In this document: piece by piece, positions 1-5,673 of the stretch
How the letters are laid out: the number at the start of each line of letters is the position of its first letter
Position numbering within the stretch: the stretch's first letter is position 1
Notes under the pieces: model-generated
Databases searched by the model: none
Seen by the model: only the letters and a program-made list of their open reading frames with translations
Told to the model about the DNA's origin: nothing
Source of the DNA: Phycisphaerae bacterium
GTDB taxonomy: Bacteria > Planctomycetota > Phycisphaerae > Sedimentisphaerales > Anaerohalosphaeraceae
Assembly: GCA_003567095.1 (NCBI GenBank)
Contig: PXAQ01000039.1
Location: forward strand, 1-6,160
Direction of reading: 5' to 3'
DNA length: 6,160 bases
Position numbers and translations under genes: made by a program

Positions 1-16
1 ATGTTCAATATGCCAA

Positions 17-67
17 CTATTTTCTAACCTCTATCCTCTATTTTCTAACCTCTATCGTCTAACCTCT
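17..67 (-). repeat. degenerate heptanucleotide tandem repeat
   Basis: Read on the minus strand from 67 to 19, the sequence is seven consecutive 7-base units: AGAGGTT, AGACGAT, AGAGGTT, AGAAAAT, AGAGGAT, AGAGGTT, AGAAAAT (consensus AGAGGWT). At a larger scale a 19-base block recurs at 17-35 and 38-56 with a 21-base (three-unit) period. The first unit contains the TAG stop codon of the ABC ATPase gene, so the array begins inside the gene end and runs into the intergenic space. It is too short and too regular in period to be a CRISPR array. Function is unknown. Confidence 0.8.
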
Positions 68-871
68 GGCCTCCGCCAACGGCTGGCAATAGACATAGGG
101 CGTCGATTCGGTATCGACGATGGTCACACGGGTTTGATAGACCTGGGCCAGCGCCGGGGAGGTCAGCGTTTGCCGCGTCGGGCCGTCGGCGGTGATGCGG
201 CCGTCCTGCAGCAGGATCGTGCGGTCGGCGGCCAGCGGCAGCGACTGAATCTCGTGCGAGACGAGAATCACCGTGAGCTTAAGCTGCGCATGAAGCTGCG
301 TAACAATTTCAATAATCTGGAATTTCCAGTTCACATCCAAACTGGCGACCGGCTCGTCGAGAATCAGCAACTGCGGCTCCTGGGCCATCGCGCGGGCGAT
401 CAGGACTTTCTGCTGCTGACCGCCGGACAGGCTGCGAAATGTCTGGTCGCGTCGGTCGGCGATGCCCAGTGTCTCAAGCCAGTGGTCGGTGATGTCCAGA
501 TCGGCGCGTCCAAGCGGCACGCCCAGCGGCTTACGGGCGGTCCGGCCCATCACGGCCACCTCGCGGACGGTAAACGGCAGCTCGGCGTTGTAGTCGGCGC
601 GTTGGGGGATGAAACCGATGCGTTTTCGCAGGCGGGTTTTGCCCCAGGCGCCGAGGGTGCTCAGCGCCGTGCCGTCAAAGCTCGCCGCTCCGGCATCGGG
701 ACGCAGCAGGCCGCAGCAAACGTTCAGCAGCGTGGTTTTGCCGGCGCCGTTGGGGCCGATGAGATTGAAAAACTGCCCGGCCTCGATCGCCAGTTCTTCG
801 ATATCCAGGATGCTCCGCCCCGAGCGGCGAATCACCACATCCGCAAGACGGATCGACACCCCCGCGCTCAT
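59..871 (-). CDS. metal ABC transporter ATP-binding protein (ZnuC/TroB type)
   Basis: This is the cytoplasmic nucleotide-binding subunit of an ABC importer, hydrolysing ATP to drive uptake of the metal delivered by the lipoprotein encoded just upstream. All catalytic elements are visible in the 270 residues: Walker A GPNGAGKTT at 39-47, Q-loop Q90, signature LSGGQ at 148-152, Walker B LLILDEP at 168-174, D-loop SLD at 177-179 and the H-loop histidine H206. Length and the spacing of motifs fit the ZnuC/MntB/TroB family. The ATG at 871 overlaps the TGA of the binding-protein gene (ATGA, 868-871), implying translational coupling; GAGG lies 7 nt upstream. The substrate cannot be read from an ATPase. 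Nickel is inferred from the adjacent nikR, while zinc or manganese would be the usual family assignments. The membrane permease is not in the window. Confidence 0.93.
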   Translation of the reverse strand: MSAGVSIRLADVVIRRSGRSILDIEELAIEAGQFFNLIGPNGAGKTTLLNVCCGLLRPDAGAASFDGTALSTLGAWGKTRLRKRIGFIPQRADYNAELPFTVREVAVMGRTARKPLGVPLGRADLDITDHWLETLGIADRRDQTFRSLSGGQQQKVLIARAMAQEPQLLILDEPVASLDVNWKFQIIEIVTQLHAQLKLTVILVSHEIQSLPLAADRTILLQDGRITADGPTRQTLTSPALAQVYQTRVTIVDTESTPYVYCQPLAEARG

Positions 872-1692
872 TGGGCCGCCTCGGCCAGTCGGCGAAGGTT
901 ATCGCGCACCAGTTGATCAAAGGCCGGGCTGTGCTGGCTGGTTGCCGGGGCATCGGGAAAATTGCTGAACACCGCAACCGGAGCATCGAACCGGTGGGCC
1001 AAAGCCTCGGCAAGCTGGGCCCCTTCCTGCCGGTTGGCGATGACTGCGCGTATCGTGCGGCCCCCGGCTGCGCCCAAGGCGGCGTTGATATTGGAGGCGG
1101 TCTCGCTGTCGCTGCCGGAAAATGTCGCCACCACCTCCAGCCCCAGCCACCGGGCAAACGGCGCCTGATGGACACTGGCCAGCACCGCCTCACCGTCCAG
1201 CTCGAGCGCGTCGATCATTTCGGCACTGTCGGCCTGCAACCGTTCCATCCGCGCGGTAATCTGCTTGAGCCGCCGCCGAAATTCATCCTCGCGCTGCGGG
1301 TACTGGGCGATGAGCATCTCGGCCACATCCCCGGTCATCGCCAGGTAGCTGTCCGGAATGCACATGCCCTGCGGCACGGCGATGGCGCCAAAGACCGGCC
1401 CGCGGCCGCCGCCGGGCAGCACGCGCGTGATGCCCTGCTGAAAATCAAACGCCAGCAGCAGCTGGCACCGATGCAGCCGCCGCACATCGGCCGGCTTGAT
1501 ATCAAAATGCCCCGGGCACATTCCCGGCGGCACGACCGCAAAGATCGCCGTCTCGTCGCCGCACAGATCGCGCACAATCGCATGCAGATAGGAATTGGTC
1601 ACCGCAATCTCATCCGGCGGCGCATCGGATTGGTGCCCGCAGCCGCCCCACCAGATAGCCAGCACCAGAGCTGTCACGCAAAACCGCCGCAT
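868..1692 (-). CDS. metal ABC transporter substrate-binding lipoprotein (ZnuA/TroA-like, cluster A-I)
   Basis: A 274-residue extracytoplasmic metal-binding protein. The N-terminus (MRRFCVTALVLAIWWGGC) is a lipoprotein signal ending at C18; the lipobox W-G-G-C is unusual because position -3 is normally Leu, Val or Ile. The body has the A-I family layout: a first lobe with NSYLHAIVRDLCGD (31-46) and PGHFDIKPADV (60-70), a long charged helix around 132-165 and a second lobe with VHQAPFARWLGLEV (174-187). By position, H37, H62, H175 and D247 are the likely metal ligands (inference from the family). The His-rich loop common in zinc-specific ZnuA proteins is absent. Cysteines 44, 59, 76 and 111 are notable, with C59 only three residues from H62. 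The start codon shares its A with the TAA of the pilin gene (TAATG, 1694-1690), and AGGGG lies 8 nt upstream. The specific metal is not determined by sequence; linkage to nikR suggests nickel. Confidence 0.87.
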   Translation of the reverse strand: MRRFCVTALVLAIWWGGCGHQSDAPPDEIAVTNSYLHAIVRDLCGDETAIFAVVPPGMCPGHFDIKPADVRRLHRCQLLLAFDFQQGITRVLPGGGRGPVFGAIAVPQGMCIPDSYLAMTGDVAEMLIAQYPQREDEFRRRLKQITARMERLQADSAEMIDALELDGEAVLASVHQAPFARWLGLEVVATFSGSDSETASNINAALGAAGGRTIRAVIANRQEGAQLAEALAHRFDAPVAVFSNFPDAPATSQHSPAFDQLVRDNLRRLAEAAQ

Positions 1693-2366
1693 TAGGGATG
1701 CCCCTGAAATGAACCGTGATAAGTTCCGTTTCGCATCCGCAGCCGCACCAGCAGCCCCTTATCGCGCTGCGGACTGTACCACGCGCGTTTGGCGACCGGG
1801 CCTTTATAGTCTTCCAGCATCGTGCGTTCATGCTCATGCGGATCGTCCACATTTGGCCCCAAGCTGTAAATGACCCACGTCACAGGAGAGGTCGCCGGGT
1901 CATCGTAGCGAACATCCGTTTCCGGATCGTCTTCTGCGGCGGGAAAACCCGCCGGTACCCAGAGATAGGCGTTCCAATCCGCTAACACACGGTTTTGGTA
2001 GTATGGCCCAACCGCGGCGTATTTATAGGTCACGCCTCGGTTGAACGGATCTTCCATCCGCGCCGGCATTCGCCGGCCTTGGGAGCGCGACGGGGCGGGC
2101 AGATAGCCGAAGGTTACCAGCTCCGGCGGCAGTTGACGATCATCCCAGCCCAGACCGCAATCGCTGCGCGGAGGCGGATGCACACCGCGGTTGTCGTTCA
2201 TATACATCTCCAGCCCCAGCGCGATTTGATACAAATCGGAATTGACCACGGTGATCTGTGCCTGCTGGCGCGCGCGGCGCAGCGACGGAACGGCAATCGC
2301 CAGCAGAATCGCGATAACCGCAATCACGACCAAAAGCTCAATCAATGTAAAACCGCGTTTGGACAT
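1692..2366 (-). CDS. type II secretion/type IV pseudopilin (prepilin-type N-terminal domain protein)
   Basis: The 224-residue product begins MSKRGFTLIELLVVIAVIAI, a class III prepilin signal: prepilin peptidase would cut between G5 and F6 and methylate F6, and the +5 glutamate is E10. One hydrophobic helix (6-27) carries the only membrane segment, followed by the amphipathic extension RRARQQAQ. The C-terminal part resembles GspG-like pseudopilins of planctomycetes, with DPFNRG...YKY near 106-116 and a WVIYSLGPNVDD segment at 164-175 similar to the YSLGPDG calcium-loop region. The ATG at 2366 is chosen over a TTG one codon upstream because AAAAGGTG sits 4 nt before it. The gene lies 15 nt after the dockerin gene and is coupled to the lipoprotein gene (TAATG). 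No assembly ATPase, platform protein or peptidase is nearby, so it would rely on machinery elsewhere. Its presence in a metal-uptake operon is unusual. Confidence 0.9.
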   Translation of the reverse strand: MSKRGFTLIELLVVIAVIAILLAIAVPSLRRARQQAQITVVNSDLYQIALGLEMYMNDNRGVHPPPRSDCGLGWDDRQLPPELVTFGYLPAPSRSQGRRMPARMEDPFNRGVTYKYAAVGPYYQNRVLADWNAYLWVPAGFPAAEDDPETDVRYDDPATSPVTWVIYSLGPNVDDPHEHERTMLEDYKGPVAKRAWYSPQRDKGLLVRLRMRNGTYHGSFQGHP

Positions 2367-2381
2367 CAAGCACCTTTTCTG

Positions 2382-3443
2382 TTATGGGCGCGGATACAAG
2401 CCCGGAAACTCCGTCAGCCAATGCTCGGCCAGTTCCGCAAAGTCCAGCAAATCCACTTTAAAATCGTTGTTGATATCGCCGGGCAGATTACCGCGCAGAT
2501 TCGAGGCATCGCCAAGAACTCGCCGGCTGCCGTCATAGTTTAACGCAAAAATATAATACCCGGCAGTGTAATCCGTATCATGGCTCTGGTCCAGAATGCC
2601 AATCACGTCAATTTTATCGTCCGGCTCGGGGGCCGAATAGCGAAGAATGCCTTCGCCGTAACCGAGTCGCACCTCTAAAGTGCGTGTCCAGTCTGCCGGG
2701 GCGTCGGCGACGGTCAAGGATTTCAGAGGCTCCCACTGACCATCAATAATATAGACATCTTCAAGCCTTACGCGACGGGACTGATACAGCTCGCCCCCTT
2801 GGCGCGGGTCATGGCCGAAAATGAAGTTGTTGTTGTCGTCTTTCACGTCTTCCAGTGTAATTTCAATCGGTTGCGGCAGGCCCACTGCGGGCTTGACAAG
2901 CTCAAGGACAAAACTGGCTGACGGATCATTGTTGTGCCGTTCGTTTATCAGGCGTTTCCCATTACGAAATAAGCTTCGCCCCGTAACCCGCACACGGTCG
3001 CCGGCACGAAACGCATGCGGCCGGTCGGTCAGCAGTGAATTCGGGTCGTAGTTGAGCCGATAGATCTCAGCCAGCCACCCCTCATCACTGTAGCTTTTAT
3101 CGGGTGGAACCCATCCCAATGACCCGTAATTTTGCCCCATCCAGCAGGCCGTCCCGGCAGGATCCCCTGCCTCATTTGGGTCTTTCACTTCCCCTTGAAT
3201 GACAATCTGCCATTGTCCGCCCATATCGACATCAGACGGCGTCGGGTCCAGCCATTCTTCAGGGTTGTTCAGCAGTATTCCTTCAAGGATAATCCATTCC
3301 GGGCCGGTATAGAGCGTGTCACCGAATTCGTCCACGGCCTGCAGCTCCATGTGCGTCATCGGTACTGCCTGTGAGATATCAGCCGCCGCTGTCCCACAAA
3401 AAATTGCCGTTGTCAGGGCCAACATCATCGCTGTGCTTTTCAT
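2382..3443 (-). CDS. exported OB-like protein with C-terminal dockerin-type calcium loop
   Basis: I do not recognise a named family. The 353-residue product has a Sec signal peptide (about 1-22, ending GTAAA before DISQ). The middle suggests two beta-rich OB-like stretches: one with AGDRVRVTGRS...NGKRLI (about 147-166), and one with GELYQSRRVRLEDVYI (217-232) through KIDVIGILDQ (277-286), a pattern similar to OB domains attached to extracellular enzymes (inference from pattern only). The C-terminus GDINNDFKVDLLDFAELAEHW (322-342) is a single dockerin-type EF loop with ligands D323, N325, D327, K329 (backbone), D331 and D334. True cellulosomal dockerins carry two repeats; single copies are common on exported planctomycete proteins. 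The ATG at 3443 is preferred to a TTG at 3467 because GAAAGGA lies 10 nt upstream and the signal peptide then starts cleanly with MK. It is the first gene of the operon; a role in metal capture is speculative. Confidence 0.85.
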   Translation of the reverse strand: MKSTAMMLALTTAIFCGTAAADISQAVPMTHMELQAVDEFGDTLYTGPEWIILEGILLNNPEEWLDPTPSDVDMGGQWQIVIQGEVKDPNEAGDPAGTACWMGQNYGSLGWVPPDKSYSDEGWLAEIYRLNYDPNSLLTDRPHAFRAGDRVRVTGRSLFRNGKRLINERHNNDPSASFVLELVKPAVGLPQPIEITLEDVKDDNNNFIFGHDPRQGGELYQSRRVRLEDVYIIDGQWEPLKSLTVADAPADWTRTLEVRLGYGEGILRYSAPEPDDKIDVIGILDQSHDTDYTAGYYIFALNYDGSRRVLGDASNLRGNLPGDINNDFKVDLLDFAELAEHWLTEFPGLYPRP

Positions 3444-3453
3444 CGCTGGGCCA

Positions 3454-3460
3454 TCCTTTC
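3454..3460 (-). promoter_or_regulatory. ribosome binding site deciding the start of the dockerin-protein gene
   Basis: GAAAGGA is read on the minus strand 10 nt upstream of the ATG at 3443. It lies inside the longer reading that would begin at TTG 3467, which argues against that upstream start. Confidence 0.6.
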
Positions 3461-3481
3461 CATACAAAACTGCAGATAGAG

Positions 3482-3499
3482 ATGCGCTACGCGGCGCAT
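3482..3499. promoter_or_regulatory. perfect 6-bp GC-rich inverted repeat in the 5' leader of the metal-uptake operon
   Basis: ATGCGC (3482-3487) and GCGCAT (3494-3499) are perfect inverted copies around TACGCG; a T-G wobble would extend the stem to 7 pairs with a 4-nt loop. On the minus strand it lies in the expected leader, about 25-40 nt after the predicted transcription start and about 40 nt before the ATG. On the plus strand it is followed, after AC, by seven Ts (3502-3508), giving the look of an intrinsic terminator, although no plus-strand gene precedes it. It could be a leader hairpin, an operator or an antisense terminator. Confidence 0.5.
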
Positions 3500-3523
3500 A
3501 CTTTTTTTAAAATCTTGCTACGG

Positions 3524-3551
3524 GCATAACAGTATAATATTCTTGTTACGC
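3524..3551. promoter_or_regulatory. candidate NikR operator (28-bp inverted repeat)
   Basis: Read on the minus strand this is GCGTAACA-N12-TGTTATGC, matching at 7 of 8 positions when one half is reverse-complemented. Taken as 6-mer outer halves it is GCGTAA-N16-TTATGC, with the same 28-bp span and 16-bp spacer as the known E. coli NikR operator GTATGA-N16-TCATAC, although the half-site letters differ. It begins directly after the -35 and covers the -10 of the operon promoter, the expected position for a repressor. Assignment to NikR is inferred from spacing and from the divergent nikR gene. Confidence 0.55.
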
Positions 3552-3557
3552 CGTCAA
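3531..3557 (-). promoter_or_regulatory. sigma70-type promoter of the metal-uptake operon
   Basis: On the minus strand, TTGACG (3557-3552) and TATACT (3536-3531) are separated by 15 nt. Both hexamers are close to consensus but the spacer is two bases shorter than optimal. The predicted start near 3524 leaves a leader of about 80 nt before the ATG at 3443. The candidate operator overlaps it. Confidence 0.55.
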
Positions 3558-3632
3558 GATCCTTTTGTTGATTTCTTTTTCGGTCATTGGCAACGGGCCA
3601 GATACCGAGTGGCCGCACACGGCTAAAATGGC

Positions 3633-3661
3633 TTTACAACCGCCGCAATGGGGCGCATAAT
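3633..3661 (+). promoter_or_regulatory. sigma70-type promoter of nikR
   Basis: TTTACA (3633-3638) and CATAAT (3656-3661) are separated by exactly 17 nt. Transcription would start near 3668, leaving a leader of roughly 58 nt before the nikR ATG. GCATAA at 3655-3660, matching part of the left half of the candidate operator, overlaps the -10, but no second half is evident next to it. Confidence 0.55.
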
Positions 3662-3725
3662 AGACGCAATGAGTGATTTCAAGAACCTGCACAATCAGCG
3701 ATAAATTTTAATCTTAAAGGAACTT

Positions 3726-4175
3726 ATGAGTAAATTAGAGAGAGTCGGCGTCTCGCTGGACAAACCCCTGCTGGCGGCGTTCGATGATCTGATTAGAGAC
3801 AAGGAATACCCGAATCGATCCGAGGCGATTCGTGATTTGATTCGCTCGGCACTAACCGAAAGTGTCCTGGAGTCGCCCGATGTCCAGGCCATCGGCAGCG
3901 TATTTCTGGTCTATGATCACCATATTTCCAAGCTCTCCGAGCAGTTGACCCGTCTTCAGCACACACACCTGCTGACAGTGATCGCGTCCGTGCATGTCCA
4001 TCTGGACCATCACAACTGTCTGGAGGTGATTATTTTGAAGGGCAAAGTCGCTGAAATCCAGAAGCTGGCCGACAAAATGGCCAGCCTCAAAGGCGTCCAG
4101 CTCGGCAAGCTGACGCTGTCGTCGATCGCCGCAGAGCACAAAACGCCGCACGCCGAAACATTAAATTGCCAATAG
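3726..4175 (+). CDS. nikR: nickel-responsive transcriptional regulator NikR
   Basis: A cytoplasmic ribbon-helix-helix repressor that, when loaded with Ni(II), binds operators of nickel-uptake genes. The 149 residues contain an N-terminal RHH domain: beta strand RVGVSL (6-11), then NRSEAIRDLIRSAL (30-43). The C-terminal ACT-like metal-binding domain has all four high-affinity ligands: H79 in QHTH, H90 and H92 in VHVHLDHHNC, and C98, matching E. coli H76, H87, H89 and C95. The strand reads R-V-G-V-S rather than the R-V-T-I-T of E. coli, so operator preference may differ. After the ACT domain the chain extends about 13 residues beyond the E. coli end and includes H138, H142 and C148. AAAGGA sits 4 nt before the ATG. 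It is divergent from the metal-uptake operon, a standard layout for a local regulator, and convergent with the PEP-CTERM genes. Confidence 0.95.
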   Translation: MSKLERVGVSLDKPLLAAFDDLIRDKEYPNRSEAIRDLIRSALTESVLESPDVQAIGSVFLVYDHHISKLSEQLTRLQHTHLLTVIASVHVHLDHHNCLEVIILKGKVAEIQKLADKMASLKGVQLGKLTLSSIAAEHKTPHAETLNCQ

Positions 4176-4182
4176 CATCGAC

Positions 4183-4215
4183 AAAAAAACAGCCGAATGG
4201 TTTAGCATTCAGCTG
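4183..4215 (-). terminator. intrinsic terminator of the PEP-CTERM cluster
   Basis: Read on the minus strand, a stem of 9 base pairs with one C/A mismatch (CAGC + GAATG paired with CATTC + GCTG, 4190-4215) and a 6-nt loop is followed directly by seven Ts (4189-4183). It lies about 95 nt after the stop of the last PEP-CTERM gene. On the plus strand the same hairpin follows the nikR stop by 14 nt but has no T tract, so it is probably strong in only one direction, though it may protect the nikR mRNA end. Confidence 0.8.
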
Positions 4216-4254
4216 TACGCAAAAAGCTCTTCCCCTCTTTTTATCTTTCGAGGT

Positions 4255-4290
4255 CTTGCCGGAATTGGGCACACAGAAAATCCGGCCAAG
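4255..4290. repeat. inverted repeat between convergent genes
   Basis: CTTGCCGGA (4255-4263) pairs with TCCGGCCAAG (4281-4290) over nine base pairs with one bulged C and a 17-nt loop. It lies between the last PEP-CTERM stop and its terminator. It has no T tract on either strand, so it is not called a terminator; it may be a processing or stabilising hairpin, or chance. Confidence 0.35.
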
Positions 4291-4310
4291 CTGGTGTCGC
4301 AGTCAAGGAT

Positions 4311-4958
4311 TTATTTCCGCCGACGCAAAAGAATCGCCGAGCCCAATCCCAGCAGCAGAGCCGTTGCCGGCTCGGGAATCTGATCCCCCGGCACTGGGAA
4401 ATCGTTATTCTCGTCATCCTCGCCCTCGCCGGGCACGGGAAACTTGACGTCGTCATCGAACGGGTTGTCTATCGGCGGGACGATGTTATTAATAACCCGA
4501 CTGCCGCGACCCGCCCCGGTGCTGACCGAGCCGGCGCCGGTGATCGGATACGGCGAAGCTCTCAGGCCGCCGGCGGCACTCTGTCCGGAAGGACTCATGC
4601 CCAACCCGCCGCCGCCGAGCAGTTCGTCCTCGAAGGACTCCCGTCCAAAGACCGCAACGACCATCTTGGGTGAATCGACATTGATCGAGGTATCCGTTGC
4701 CGTTGACGCCGAAACATCGCCCAGCCAGTATAAAAACTGATACCCCGGGCGCGGCACCGCCGACAAAGTCACCGTCTGGCCGACACTGACTTTGTGGACA
4801 CCTGCACCCGGCGTGACGGCGCCGGCATCGGCCGGGCTCTGCTGAATCAGCAGCGTATACCCCAACGGATCACCGTCAACCGCATGCGCCATACCCGCTG
4901 TTACAATCAACAGCGACGCAACCATTGTTCTTGACAACGTCATAAGCAGTCTGCTCAT
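4311..4958 (-). CDS. PEP-CTERM protein with an InlB-type (Flg_new_2-like) beta repeat
   Basis: A 215-residue exported protein. The signal peptide ends near TAGMAHA (residue 26). Residues about 34-105 resemble one divergent InlB B-repeat: a strand-forming start, G-VTPGAG, VGQTVTLSAVPRPGYQFLYW, and a closing KMVVAVF. A Gly/Ser-rich and then acidic, low-complexity linker follows (about 115-190), containing FPVPGEGEDDENN and a second FPVPG. The end is a canonical PEP-CTERM signal: IPEPAT at 194-199, a short hydrophobic helix and RRRK at the terminus, so an exosortase is expected to process it; none is in this window. The ATG at 4958 is chosen over one at 4973 because GGGGGGAA lies 5 nt upstream and would overlap the earlier start. 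It is the last gene of the cluster. The function beyond surface or envelope display is unknown. Confidence 0.9.
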   Translation of the reverse strand: MSRLLMTLSRTMVASLLIVTAGMAHAVDGDPLGYTLLIQQSPADAGAVTPGAGVHKVSVGQTVTLSAVPRPGYQFLYWLGDVSASTATDTSINVDSPKMVVAVFGRESFEDELLGGGGLGMSPSGQSAAGGLRASPYPITGAGSVSTGAGRGSRVINNIVPPIDNPFDDDVKFPVPGEGEDDENNDFPVPGDQIPEPATALLLGLGSAILLRRRK

Positions 4959-4963
4959 CGTCG

Positions 4964-4971
4964 TTCCCCCC
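4964..4971 (-). promoter_or_regulatory. G-rich ribosome binding site deciding the start at 4958
   Basis: GGGGGGAA is read on the minus strand 5 nt before ATG 4958. It overlaps the alternative upstream ATG at 4973, which lacks its own site. Confidence 0.5.
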
Positions 4972-4992
4972 ATTAAAATGGAACTCGGATTG

Positions 4993-5009
4993 GTTTAAAC
5001 GCTTTAAAC
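4993..5009. repeat. AT-rich palindrome GTTTAAA-CGC-TTTAAAC
   Basis: Perfect 7-bp inverted repeat with a 3-nt centre in the 66-nt gap between two PEP-CTERM genes. Each arm contains TTTAAA, itself palindromic. No T-run follows on either strand. It may be an operator for an internal promoter of the downstream gene; no convincing -35/-10 pair was found around it. Confidence 0.45.
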
Positions 5010-5024
5010 TACGTCTATTCTTTG

Positions 5025-5633
5025 TTACCTGGGCCTGCGAAATGCCAGCAGCGAACCGCCCAGCAGCAGCGCCAAGGTCGCCGGCTCCGGAATTTCCGGC
5101 ACAGGAATTTCAGGATCCGCAGAAGGCGTAAACTCATAGCCGCCGATGGTCGGCCCACCATCACTGCCCAGCAGCAGCAGCACAGAGTTTTCACCCTGAA
5201 CCAACAGCCCGTCTTCAAACTTAAAAAAGGCCTTGGTCCGGGTCAGGTTAAAGCCATAGTCTTCCGCCGGCACGCCACCGTACACATCGTCCGTACCAAT
5301 ATCATCCTCCGACAGAATAGCACCGGACTCAATCCCTGTCAGGCCAAAATGCAGCAGGGATGCGTTGGCGTTTTCGGAGAAAATCTGATAGGCATACACA
5401 TAGCGACGATTGCCCGGGGAAGCAAAGTCCAGGCCCTCAACCATCTGCGTATCATACACCGCAAATTCTATGCGACCGCTTGCGAATTGACCCCCGCCAA
5501 GACTAACGCCAAAGTTTGCCGAGTTACCCCCCCCGTCCATATACCCGTCCGGAAGATAGGTCAAACCAGCCCGGGCGGATGGAACCGCCAATACCAAGGC
5601 GGCCAACAATAAAAATGTTACTGAGATCTTCAT
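5025..5633 (-). CDS. PEP-CTERM sorting domain-containing protein
   Basis: A 202-residue exported protein with no recognised catalytic domain. The signal peptide MKISVTFLLLAALVLAVPSA is followed by a probable cut after SARA (residue 22). The mature part is Gly/Asp-rich and predicted beta-rich from its composition and alternation (about 24-170), with no cysteine. The C-terminus is a textbook PEP-CTERM signal: repeated proline acidic segment PEIPVPE, IPEPAT at 181-186, a hydrophobic helix to about 198 and the basic end RRPR. ATG 5633 is preferred because AGGGA lies 8 nt upstream; ATG 5639, two codons earlier, is possible with a very short spacer, and its context GACGATGAGCA is identical to that of the next gene's start. 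It lies 66 nt before the next PEP-CTERM gene and 91 nt after the previous one. The role is unknown; envelope or extracellular matrix display is the family expectation. Confidence 0.9.
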   Translation of the reverse strand: MKISVTFLLLAALVLAVPSARAGLTYLPDGYMDGGGNSANFGVSLGGGQFASGRIEFAVYDTQMVEGLDFASPGNRRYVYAYQIFSENANASLLHFGLTGIESGAILSEDDIGTDDVYGGVPAEDYGFNLTRTKAFFKFEDGLLVQGENSVLLLLGSDGGPTIGGYEFTPSADPEIPVPEIPEPATLALLLGGSLLAFRRPR

Positions 5634-5673
5634 GCTCATCGTCCCTCTCTTGTCAGAAAGTGAATGTGTCAAC

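Noticed and set aside
17..67. CRISPR-like repeats at the left edge
   Set aside because: The 19-base blocks are separated by only 2 bases and resolve into 7-base units; there are no spacers.
134..1695. Two long plus-strand open frames (134-916 and 871-1695) of 260 and 274 codons
   Set aside because: They lie antisense to the ABC ATPase and binding-protein genes, whose minus-strand products carry complete family motifs. The plus-strand translations are Arg/Gln/Gly-rich without recognisable domains.
3465..3467. TTG at 3467 as start of the dockerin protein
   Set aside because: It adds eight polar residues ahead of a clean signal peptide and places the ribosome binding site inside the gene.
3531..3551. 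Assigning the operon repeat to Zur or Fur instead of NikR
   Set aside because: Zur and Fur boxes are usually compact AT-rich palindromes of about 19-23 bp. The 28-bp span with a 16-bp spacer and the adjacent nikR fit NikR better, though this is not proof.
5644..5672. TTGACA at 5672-5667 (minus strand) as the -35 of a promoter for the PEP-CTERM gene at 5633
   Set aside because: Seventeen bases downstream the sequence is GAGAGG, part of the ribosome binding site, not a -10 element.
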